The position numbers were made by a program, and so were the translations under genes. The notes under the pieces were generated by a model. The model made no database searches. It saw nothing but the letters and a program-made list of their open reading frames with translations, and had not been told where the DNA came from. DNA of 64,000 bases from CAVQFO01 sp963711725 (GTDB lineage Bacteria > Pseudomonadota > Gammaproteobacteria > Nitrococcales > Aquisalimonadaceae). The stretch's first letter is position 1, and the number at the start of each line of letters is the position of its first letter. Location of the stretch: positions 186,001 through 250,000 of the forward strand of contig CAVQFO010000023.1 of the NCBI GenBank assembly GCA_963711725.1, read 5' to 3'. This document shows, piece after piece, positions 1 through 7,682 of this stretch.

Positions 1-785
1 GGATCATGATCTTCTGGCCCGCCGGCAGGGCTTCCAGACCGGGATCCACGAACTTGTACATGACGCTGGGCCGTTTCAGCTTGATTGGGACCTTCCGGCT
101 GCGGCGCATCCAGCAAATCGTCGATGGCTTGAACCACCCGGTCGTTGAAGTAAGCCTTGGGGTAGCCCAGATTCCGGTAGCTCTGTTGAAACAGCGGATA
201 GAGGCGGATATAGGCCGCCACTACCGCCCCGGCATTCAGGGATTCGAACAAATCCACGTACGGTCGATACCGCGCGTAGTTGTCGGCACTCAACGTGAGT
301 TCGTCGTCCTCGCCGGAGGCAGCGAACTTGCCGGGCACCGTCTGCATGAACCGATACTTCGGGGGCACTTGGGACCGAGGCAGGTTGTCGACGGTGACGA
401 CGATCCGGCGGACGATGTGATCCAGGTGGAAGAGATCGCCGGGGGCCTTTCCCGGTATCAGCGCGGCCAGCTCGCCCTTGAGCAGGGAATCGCTGTCAGA
501 CAGCGGCGGCAATGGTTTGCCGGTTGCCGGCCCGGCGCCGGAGGACTGGTTGCCGTTGGCCGCGCTCTCCGCTGGCGCCTGTTTCTCCTGGGGCTCCGGC
601 ACGGGATAGCGGACCAGCGGCTTCACCGGTGTCTCCTCCTCCGCCGGAGGAGCCGCCTTCTCCGAGGGTGCCGGCGCTGGCGCCACCGCCTGCCGAGGTA
701 CCTGCATTTGCCGGAAGTAATACCCCCCTGCGATACCCGCGGCCACCAACAGCAAAGCGATCAACCAGGGCGTGGATCTTTTCAT
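1..785 (-). CDS. DUF3014 domain protein, C-terminus beyond window, apparent frameshift
   Basis: I read this frame by translating the reverse complement. It begins ATG at 785 (MKRSTPWLIALLLVAAG) with one N-terminal membrane anchor at about residues 7-24. A Pro/Ala/Glu-rich linker follows to about residue 95, then a domain resembling DUF3014 (motifs YRFMQTVPGKF, YPLFQQSYRNLGYP, YFNDRVVQAIDDLL). The family is membrane-anchored and uncharacterised. After DAPQPEGP the frame becomes unlike the family. Skipping one base of the TT pair at 85-86 restores IKLKRPSVMYKFVDPGLEALPAGQK, which fits the expected domain end. The gene therefore carries one extra base or an assembly error. The real 3' end lies left of the window. 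Assignment to DUF3014 is from recalled family pattern, not a search. Confidence 0.75.
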   Translation of the reverse strand, partial: MKRSTPWLIALLLVAAGIAGGYYFRQMQVPRQAVAPAPAPSEKAAPPAEEETPVKPLVRYPVPEPQEKQAPAESAANGNQSSGAGPATGKPLPPLSDSDSLLKGELAALIPGKAPGDLFHLDHIVRRIVVTVDNLPRSQVPPKYRFMQTVPGKFAASGEDDELTLSADNYARYRPYVDLFESLNAGAVVAAYIRLYPLFQQSYRNLGYPKAYFNDRVVQAIDDLLDAPQPEGPNQAETAQRHVQVRGSRSGSPAGGPEDHD

Positions 786-911
786 AGGCGTCGATACCGT
801 TCGGTGTTGTTGTTCTGATGGATGCGGTGCACCCAGAATAGGGGAGACGCGACCGAGAGAAAACGTCGGATGGGTCGCGAAGCGGTCAAGCGGATGATCA
901 TCTTGGGGACA

Positions 912-1418
912 TCAGGCGCCGTTAACGGCCACCTCGACGGCGGGTGGACGACTGAGAGTTTGCAAGACCACACAGTAGCGTTCCGTGAGCCTGATCAGAT
1001 TTTCAATCTGCTCCGGCGCGGCGTCGGTATCCAGCTCGAAGTTCAGCCGTATGGCACGAAAACCCACCGGAGCGCCTTTGTCCACGCCCAGCGTGCCCCG
1101 AAAATCCAGATCCCCTTCCGCTGTGACCACGGCGTCCCGCAGATCCACGCCGATGGCCGTCGCCACTGCCCCAAGCGTTACTCCGGCGCAAGCTGTCAGC
1201 GCTTCCAACAGCATGTCCCCGGAACAGGCCAGTTCGCCGGTTCCGCCGGTGGCCGGGTGAAGGCCGGCCTCCACCATCGCGCGACCGGTTTCCACCTTGC
1301 AGCTAATGCCCTCGCCGAGATGCGAGCGGGCCTGCAGCGTGACCATCGCCGCGTCCGGTTGGTCGCGGTACCGCTGCTTGAGGGGTGCTTGAACCTTGCG
1401 AAGTTCGTCGGCGTCCAT
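912..1418 (-). CDS. OsmC family peroxiredoxin-like protein
   Basis: The product is 168 residues, a usual length for OsmC/Ohr proteins, which reduce organic or fatty-acid hydroperoxides with two cysteines. The two expected cysteines are visible: one in the central helix (EALTACAGVTLGA) and one in the late helix (TERYCVVLQTL). The start at 1418 (MDADELRK) is chosen because AGGA lies just upstream and the longer frame adds a low-complexity, unrelated stretch. It lies between the convergent-facing DUF3014 and repeat-protein genes on the same strand, with a 126-bp gap downstream. No partner Lpd/thioredoxin gene is adjacent. It could be an OsmC-like protein outside the Ohr and OsmC subgroups; the family call is firm, the substrate unknown. 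Confidence 0.85.
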   Translation of the reverse strand: MDADELRKVQAPLKQRYRDQPDAAMVTLQARSHLGEGISCKVETGRAMVEAGLHPATGGTGELACSGDMLLEALTACAGVTLGAVATAIGVDLRDAVVTAEGDLDFRGTLGVDKGAPVGFRAIRLNFELDTDAAPEQIENLIRLTERYCVVLQTLSRPPAVEVAVNGA

Positions 1419-1503
1419 GGAGCGGTCCTCATTGAAAACTGAAGATCGCCCAGCATAGCTGTTTGGTGGTATAGCGCGAAAGCCGCTCCTTGACGGCCGC
1501 CGA

Positions 1504-1542
1504 CAAAGGAAAAGGCGGGCACCGGCCAAGCCGGCGCCCGCC
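1504..1542 (-). terminator. Rho-independent terminator of the repeat-protein gene
   Basis: Read on the minus strand, GGCGGGC (1542-1536) pairs with GCCCGCC (1520-1514), with an inner GCCGG/CCGGC stem, followed by TTTTCCTTT. It sits 12 bp after the stop codon of the large repeat protein. Confidence 0.85.
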
Positions 1543-1553
1543 CCGTAGTCGCC

Positions 1554-4362
1554 TCAACGGGCGCACCGCCTCCGCAGCGCCACCAGTGACAGCAGGATCA
1601 ACACCCAGGCGCCCATCGCGCCGCCGCCACCGCCGCTTGTTGCGGCCGTGCCGCCGGTTCCGCTGCTGGCCTTGGCGATCCACAGCTCGCGACCGATGTC
1701 ACCATCGTCGGCCGAGAAGACCACCGTGGAGCCGAAGACCATGAGCGCACGGGGATCCGAGCTGCCGTGATCGTTGATATCCGCCACGCGCTGGGTACCG
1801 GCGGTAGTCCCGTCTGAATACCAGATTTCGCGGTCGCCCGACGTGCCGCTGATGGTGGTGGCCGCATAAACGAACCCGGTTCCGAACGGCGTCAGATAGG
1901 TGGGATACACGGAATTACCGGCGGCCGGGTCTACGACGAACTGGCCGCTGCCCGTCCCATCGTATGAGTAGAGGCCGGTGTTTCCGGAACTGTCGTGACC
2001 CTCGAAATACAGCACGCCGTTCACTTCCAGGAAGTTCTGGGGCGAGGACGGATCGATGCCGTTGACCACGTCGGCCAGGAGGTGGGTATTGGCGCCGGTC
2101 CCGTCCGTCACCCAGGGTTCGGAGCCGTGGGTGCCGTCGCTGGCGGAGAAAACCACTAGGCCGTCCGAAGGCCGTTGATAGAACTCGCTGGGCGTGGAGG
2201 TGCCGCTGCCGGGATCGATATCCTTGATCATCGCCGTACCGGCCGTGGTGCCGTCGGTCTTCCAGAGCTCCCGGCCCGCCGTGCCGTCATCCGCGCTGAA
2301 GACAATCACACTACCCGCCACCAACAAATCGTGCGGAGAGCTGCTGCCCGAGCCCGAGTTGATGTCCTTGACAAGGGTGGTACCCGCCATGGTGCCGTCG
2401 CTGACCCAAAGCTCGCTGCCATTGACGGTATCGTAGGCGGTGAAATACAGCCTTCCGTTGAAGGCCGTCAGATAGTTCGGATACGAGCCGAGGAAGCCAC
2501 CGCGAATATCGCGGACCAACGTGGTTCCGGCGGTCGTTCCATCGGTAACCCAAAGTTCCCGGCCATCGGCAAGGGTCTCCGCCGTGAAGAACACCTGATT
2601 GCCCACGGCGGTCATTCCGCCGGCCACGCTGCCCGTGGAACCAGCATAGATATCCTTGAGGAGCGTGACGGTCCCCGTGGCCGGGTCGTACACCCGAGGC
2701 TCGCGGCCATAGGTATCGTCTTCCGCCTCGAAATAGATTTTGCCGTTGCACGCGACCAGATAGCCCGGGTTACTGGAACCCACACCAGGGACGATATCCG
2801 CCGCCAGGGAGACAGCCGTTCCGTCGTACTTGAACAGTTCGTCGCCGTGATCTCCATCGTTGGCGCTGAAATACAGCACGCCGTTGAGCTCGGCGAAATC
2901 ATTGGGGTTGGCATCCGCCGTGTTTGCGTTAACGTCCTTGAGCTGCTGCACGCTGCTCCCGTCCGTGGACCACACCTCGATACCGTGGGTACCGTCGTTG
3001 CCGGGGAAATAGGCCGTTGTCGCGCTGATCGCGACAATCTGCTGGGCGCTGCTATAGCTCACACCGTCAACGACCCCCGTGTTCAGATCCTGGATCTGCA
3101 CCGTGCCGGCACCTGTTCCGTCGCTCTTCCACAGTTCGCGGCCGTGAGTGCCGTCCTTAGCGGCGAACAACAACGTGCTGCCCATGGCCGTCAACCCCTG
3201 GGGATCCGAATCCTCCGAGCCGGCGTTGATATCCTTGACCAACACCGTGTTAACGGAGGTGCCGTCGCTGACCCACAATTCCTTGCCATGGGTGCCGTCG
3301 TCCGCCTGGAAATAGAGACTGCTGCCAACCACTGTGAAGTTCTGGGGGGACGAGGACCCGCTCCCGCTGGCGATGTCCTTGACCATCGCTGTGCCGCCGC
3401 TGGTCCCGTCACTCTTCCACAGTTCGGACCCGTTGGTTCCGTCCTCCGCCTGGAAATAGACGGCACCGCCCATGACCGTCAGACCGTAGGGAAAGGAACC
3501 CGTGGCCCCGGGCTGTATGTCCTTGACCTGGGTGGCGGGCCCGCTTGTCCCAATCTTCCAGAGCTCCGAACCGCTGCTGCTGGTGGTGGCGCGGAACAGC
3601 AGGCTCGTGCCGAGCACGACGAAATCGGCAGGCTGGGAGCTTGACGAACCGGACCAAATGTCGTCGTAAAGCGCGGTCCCTGCGGTCGTCCCGTTGGTTG
3701 TCCACACTTCCGTGCCGTCGGTCCCGTCATTGGCCTGGAAAAACAGCTTGCCATTGAAGGCGACAAGCTCACTGGGGCTGGAGCTCGTGGCACCCGGCCG
3801 GATGTCCATCAGCATGCTCGTCCCGCTCGAAGTCCCATCCGAATACCAAAGCTCCCGCCCGTGCGCACTATCCTGGGCACTGTATACGAGCCCACCGCCG
3901 TAGGGCGTGAGGCTGCGCGGCGAGGAGCTTCCCGTCCCGCTTGCGGAATCCTGGATCATGTAGGTTCCCGCCTCGGTCCCGTCGGAGCGCCACAGCTCGG
4001 TACCGTGGGTGCCGTCCGAAGCCGCTAACACCAAAACCGAGACGCCTCCAAAGACCGCCTTTGTCAGGTAGTTCGGATCCGAGTCGTCGCCGCCGGGATT
4101 GATGTCCTTGACCATGTGGGTACCGGCATCGGTTCCGTCGGTGACCCACAGCTCCGAACCGTGCTGGCCGTCGATCGCCGCAAAAAAGCGAAGACTGCCG
4201 ACGGTGACAAAATGAGACGGCTGCGAATCCGCGCCGCTCTGATTGAGGTCCACCACCCGGCTGACGGCGGGTACCGCCGCAGCAACCGGAATAACGGAGA
4301 CCGAGAAGAAGACGATTGCGGCGGCGACAAGCCGCCCTATGAGGCCGAGTTCCCTTATTCAT
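1554..4362 (-). CDS. Secreted ELWxTDGT-repeat protein with GlyGly-CTERM tail (frameshift near start)
   Basis: The product is about 935 residues if repaired. It is almost entirely built from about 18 repeats of roughly 47 residues carrying ELWxSDGTxxGTxxVKDI and SSSPxxLT, a pattern seen in secreted or surface proteins and likely forming beta-propeller blades. The C-terminus has GGGGG, a hydrophobic helix (AWVLILLSLVAL) and RRR, the GlyGly-CTERM signal that rhombosortase processes on type II secretion substrates. The uninterrupted frame begins only at a GTG (4256) without a signal peptide. Just upstream, in the same frame, is a clear one (LGLIGRLVAAAIVFFSVSVIP). It is reached from ATG 4362, which has a good GGGGA ribosome site, only if one G of the run at 4352-4354 is dropped. 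Function is unknown; surface or extracellular role inferred. Confidence 0.8.
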
Positions 4363-4615
4363 AGCGTTCCCCGCTGTGTTTCGCGTCCCAGGGACGGCGC
4401 ATGCCCGCGCCACCTGGGCATATCATTCCGGGGTATTCAGGAAATCGCTATGAACTTTCTCACACCGACGTAGAGACATCGGAAATCAAGTCCGCCGGTC
4501 GGAGAACAGGGTGAGCGCCATGGGGAATGGCACGATCCGGGGAACGTGCAAAGCAATCCAGCGCGTGAGACGCGGAATCCCGCCGCGGAGGATGGCGGGT
4601 TGACTGCCGTGAAGA

Positions 4616-4882
4616 TCAGTTCTTGTCTTGGGGTTTGCGGTTGCGAACCAGCTTCAGTGTGGGGCGGTCGCTCTTGGGAATGCCGCTGGCAACCTCGGCG
4701 CGGGCGACGCGGACGGCATCAGGCGCCTTGACCCGGAAAGAGACCTGTTGGCCGCGCACCTGGGCGACCGTCAGTTCGATTGCCTCCATGGACTCGGGAT
4801 CGTCCTCGCGGAGCTGGGAACAAACCGCGCCCGAGGGATATAGATACAGTGTTTCGCCGACACAGCGGGTGAGGACCAGCAT
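4616..4882 (-). CDS. Divergent CsrA-like RNA-binding protein
   Basis: The product is 88 residues, longer than the usual 60-65 of CsrA. It opens MLVLTRCVGETLYL, matching the CsrA start MLILTRRVGETLMI, and later has VRGQQVSFRVKAPDAVRVARAEV, matching [23 protein letters not shown]. Arg6 and the Arg corresponding to CsrA Arg44, both used for binding GGA RNA motifs, are kept; Arg7 is Cys. An acidic insertion of about 13 residues (QLREDDPESMEA) sits between the first strands, and a basic tail of about 20 residues follows. The start at 4882 has a perfect AGGAGG seven bases upstream. It is monocistronic. I infer a paralogue of CsrA with altered RNA or partner specificity; the canonical csrA is not in this window. 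Confidence 0.7.
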   Translation of the reverse strand: MLVLTRCVGETLYLYPSGAVCSQLREDDPESMEAIELTVAQVRGQQVSFRVKAPDAVRVARAEVASGIPKSDRPTLKLVRNRKPQDKN

Positions 4883-5089
4883 TAGACCTCCTATTCCCTA
4901 TCATGTTTTGGGCCCTTCCTTGGCGGCTCGTGAACCTACCACAGCCGCCGGGAAGGCGGAACCATGCGTATTAGTTTACGCCAAGATACACCGGAAAGCG
5001 CCATCGCGATCGCGCTTTCCGACGGACGCACATGCTGCGGGAGTCCCTAGACAGACGCTGATCTCTTCACGCGGGTGCGCGATATGGAG

Positions 5090-5500
5090 TCAGCGTCTCC
5101 CTGGTTTCGGATCAAGGAGCTTGGCCAGTTCCCGCCGCATCTTCTCTTCGGGAGACTCGTCCGCATCCCGCGCCGGCTGGGGCCCGGCTTCCGCCCCAGG
5201 CAAGGGATCACCGAAAAGCTGGGCCAGTTCCGCCCTGGCCTGATCGTCGGAAGTGTCCTCCGGCGGCACATAGGCCTGCGTACTGGGCCGGAAATAGTCG
5301 CAGAAGTTCGCGCGGACCTTGTCCTTGGGCGGCTCCGCACGTTCCTCTCGGCATTGTTCGGCAACGGCAATGTCGAAAAATTCGCACATACGGCATACGT
5401 GCAACTCCGCCTCGCACTTGCGGCATTCCGCGAGCCGCGCCAGCGGCAGGGGCTCGTCGCCCAGCGGGGAACCGCACTTCCAGCAAACCAGTTCCACCAT
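5090..5500 (-). CDS. Cysteine-rich (putative zinc-binding) protein of unknown function
   Basis: The product is 136 residues. The first 70 residues hold eight cysteines: CWKCG (7, 10), CRKC (26, 29), CRMC (36, 39), then C50 and C67, a spacing that suggests one or two zinc ribbons. The second half is acidic and ends in two short related segments, ARAELAQLFGDP and MRRELAKLLDP, which may be a duplicated helix. I do not recognise a named family. It lies 91 bp downstream of the FMN-binding protein on the same strand and could be cotranscribed. A role in nucleic-acid or protein binding is only a guess from the cysteines. Confidence 0.75.
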   Translation of the reverse strand: MVELVCWKCGSPLGDEPLPLARLAECRKCEAELHVCRMCEFFDIAVAEQCREERAEPPKDKVRANFCDYFRPSTQAYVPPEDTSDDQARAELAQLFGDPLPGAEAGPQPARDADESPEEKMRRELAKLLDPKPGRR

Positions 5501-5591
5501 GATGGCCTCCCGAGGTGCTCCGACCAGGGATACTATAGCAGCGCCATGCGGCTCATCGGCGGGCGCGGCGATCCCCGCGGGCGCCTCGCGG

Positions 5592-6056
5592 CTATGGCTT
5601 CAGAGGATAAGCCTGGCCGAATCCCCGAACATAAATGCCCTCGCGGGGGCTAAGTCGAAAAAGGCGAAAATCGGGAAGATCCCGCAGCACGTTCACGATG
5701 CCGCCGAATCGCGCCCCGAGCTGATCCAACCGAATTCGCCACTCGTCGTCGTCTCGCTCGATCAAATAAGCCGCACAGCGATAACTCAGCCGGCGCCGCG
5801 CGAAGATCTGCTTGGCACGGTGTTCGGGCTCGGCGAAAAGCAGGCCGGCCTTGGCGGTCGCCAATAAATTCACCGTGTGTTGCGAAAGCCCGCTGACCAG
5901 CACATAGAAGCAACCCGCGTATTCGACGAAGGGCGCATAGCTCGCATCGGGCTCGCCGTCGGCCGAGACCGTGGCCAACATCACGGTCCGCAGGGAATCC
6001 CTGAGAGCCTGGGCCTGCCGGTGGACCTGTTCTTCAGTCAGTCGTTTTTCGGACAT
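5592..6056 (-). CDS. Pyridoxamine 5'-phosphate oxidase-like FMN-binding protein (HugZ-like)
   Basis: The product is 154 residues with the split-barrel pattern of PNPOx-like flavoproteins: VMLATVSADGEPDASYAPFVEYAGCFYVLVSGLSQHTVNLL near the N-terminus, then GLLFAEPEHRAKQIFARRRLSYRC. Within this superfamily the short single-domain members related to HugZ/HutZ bind heme or FMN and are linked to heme use. The long HugZ C-terminal domain (DUF2470) is absent, so heme degradation is not proven. The end, REGIYVRGFGQAYPL, resembles HugZ proteins (conserved His/Gly area). Start ATG 6056. No heme-uptake genes are nearby. Confidence 0.75.
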   Translation of the reverse strand: MSEKRLTEEQVHRQAQALRDSLRTVMLATVSADGEPDASYAPFVEYAGCFYVLVSGLSQHTVNLLATAKAGLLFAEPEHRAKQIFARRRLSYRCAAYLIERDDDEWRIRLDQLGARFGGIVNVLRDLPDFRLFRLSPREGIYVRGFGQAYPLKP

Positions 6057-6407
6057 CGTAAGAGGCGGACTGGTGACATGGCGCGCAGTCTAGCGTGTCG
6101 CGGTGCGCGTCGGCCAGGGCTCCAGGGCTCGCCCCGGAGCTCAAACCCCGTTAAGCTCCCAGAAGACGCTGGCCCTTTCTCCCAGGCAATCAATTCGGCT
6201 CAGTCGACTGAGGGAACCCGCGGGAACAGGATCGCGTCGCCCAGGGATACGCACCTTCCAAACCAAGAACAAAGGGGCACCCACAGCGTGATCGATCAAG
6301 CGGCACCCAGTCGGCACCTCCCCCACCAGACCGGCGGCACGGTGTGCTTTCAGCGCGCCCAATTACGGCGACGGCCGGCCTGACGCGGCCCGCCGCGGGG
6401 ATTGAGC
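6057..6407. other. Intergenic region, divergent promoters expected
   Basis: About 350 bp separate the divergent FMN-binding protein and EAL-HDOD genes. The reading frames here lack convincing starts or codon patterns. I see no strong hairpin, repeat or clear -35/-10 pair, although promoters for both flanking genes must lie here. Confidence 0.4.
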
Positions 6408-7643
6408 ATGGATTTGCCCACCAGCGAACTGACCGATCACCTTTTCGTAGGCCGCCAGCCCATCTATGACCGGCAGATCGAGGTGGCGGGCTATGAGCTG
6501 CTTTTCCGATCCGGCCGGGAAAACCGGGCTGTCTTCGAGGACGGCGATCTGGCCAGTACCCAGGTCATAGTCACGGCATTCATGGAAGTGGGCCTGGAGC
6601 ACATCGTCGGCAGCCACCGCGCCTACATCAATCTGACCCGGCGGTTCGTCACCGGCGGCATGCCCCTGCCCATGACACCCGATCAGGTGATGCTGGAAGT
6701 GCTGGAGGACATTGCGATCGACGAGGAATCGCTGGGTGGTCTGCGCCGCCTGGCGGACCAGGGATTCAAACTCGTCCTGGATGACTTCGTCTACAGCCCG
6801 GAGTTCGATCCGGTGCTGGAGTTCGCCCATGGGGTCAAGCTGGATGTGCTGGCCCTGGATGATCGGCAGTTGCGGGATCACGTCGACCTGGCACATAAAT
6901 ACAAACTCAGCATCGTCGCCGAGCGTGTGGAAACACAGGCGATGTACGAACACTGCCGGGACCTGGGTTGCGACCTGTTCCAGGGATTCTTCTTCTGCCG
7001 GCCCCAGATAATCCGCGGCCGTCCGCTCCCTGGCAACCAGCTCGCGGTACTGGCACTGATCGCAAGGCTGGAAGCACCCGACGTGAGCGTGGACGAACTG
7101 GGGCGCCTGCTGGTCCAGGACGTGACCCTCTCCTATCGCTTGCTGCGTTACGTGAATTGCGCCAGCTTCGCGCTGCGAAAGGAAGTGAAGTCCGTCCGCC
7201 AGGCCATCGTCATGGTCGGGTCCCGGGTGATCCGAAACTGGGCCGCGCTGATCCTGTTCTCTCGGATCCGCAGCGACAAACCGCGGGAACTGCTGGTAAC
7301 GGCCATGATCCGGGCGCGGATGTGTCAGTCGCTGGCCCGGCTACTGCATCGAGGCGATCCGGAAGAGGCCTTCACCACCGGCCTGTTTTCCATGATCGAC
7401 GCCATACTCGACTACCCCATGGACGAGCTTCTGGACCAGATTGCGCTGGTCGGTGAAATCAAGATGGCCCTGCGCTACGGCGAGGGCGACCTGGGCAAGG
7501 TGCTGGAGCACGCCGTCGCCTACGAACGGGCGGATTGGCCGGCCCTGGAAGCGGACGGCGTGGATGCCAAGGCTCATACCGACGCCTATCTGGAAGCGGT
7601 GCGCTGGGCCGAGGCAAACAACGAATTGCTGCGCAGCCTCTAG
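6408..7643 (+). CDS. EAL-HDOD signalling protein (YuxH family)
   Basis: The product is 411 residues. Residues about 12-200 form an EAL-type domain: YELLFR (ExLxR), NLT, LEVLED, LVLDDF, VKLD, AERVE and QGFFFCRP. The signature DDFG is DDFV and the loop after it is changed, so c-di-GMP hydrolysis is doubtful. Residues about 205-390 form an HDOD domain (DVTLSYRLLRYVNCASFAL, VKSVRQAIVMVG, FTTGLFSMID), the non-catalytic HD-related domain of regulatory proteins. This architecture is the YuxH/CdgJ type that affects motility and biofilm in Vibrio. Start: TTG at 6402 and ATG at 6408 are both possible; ATG is preferred, with GGGG upstream. It stands alone, convergent with the acyl-CoA ligase. Confidence 0.88.
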   Translation: MDLPTSELTDHLFVGRQPIYDRQIEVAGYELLFRSGRENRAVFEDGDLASTQVIVTAFMEVGLEHIVGSHRAYINLTRRFVTGGMPLPMTPDQVMLEVLEDIAIDEESLGGLRRLADQGFKLVLDDFVYSPEFDPVLEFAHGVKLDVLALDDRQLRDHVDLAHKYKLSIVAERVETQAMYEHCRDLGCDLFQGFFFCRPQIIRGRPLPGNQLAVLALIARLEAPDVSVDELGRLLVQDVTLSYRLLRYVNCASFALRKEVKSVRQAIVMVGSRVIRNWAALILFSRIRSDKPRELLVTAMIRARMCQSLARLLHRGDPEEAFTTGLFSMIDAILDYPMDELLDQIALVGEIKMALRYGEGDLGKVLEHAVAYERADWPALEADGVDAKAHTDAYLEAVRWAEANNELLRSL

Positions 7644-7647
7644 GCTG

Positions 7648-7671
7648 GGGTCCGGGCGCACGCCCGGACCC
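7648..7671. terminator. Hairpin between convergent genes
   Basis: GGGTCCGGGCG pairs perfectly with CGCCCGGACCC between the EAL-HDOD stop and the stop of the opposing acyl-CoA ligase. There is no T-run on either side, so it is a terminator-like stem that could serve both strands. Confidence 0.55.
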
Positions 7672-7682
7672 GCCCGACTTCA

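Noticed and set aside
6..818. A 270-codon open frame on the plus strand
   Set aside because: It lies opposite the DUF3014 gene, is rich in Arg/His/Gly without a recognisable domain and has no ribosome site. It is a shadow of the minus-strand gene.
2175..3644. A 489-codon plus-strand frame inside the repeat protein
   Set aside because: It mirrors the repeat period of the minus-strand protein and has no independent features.
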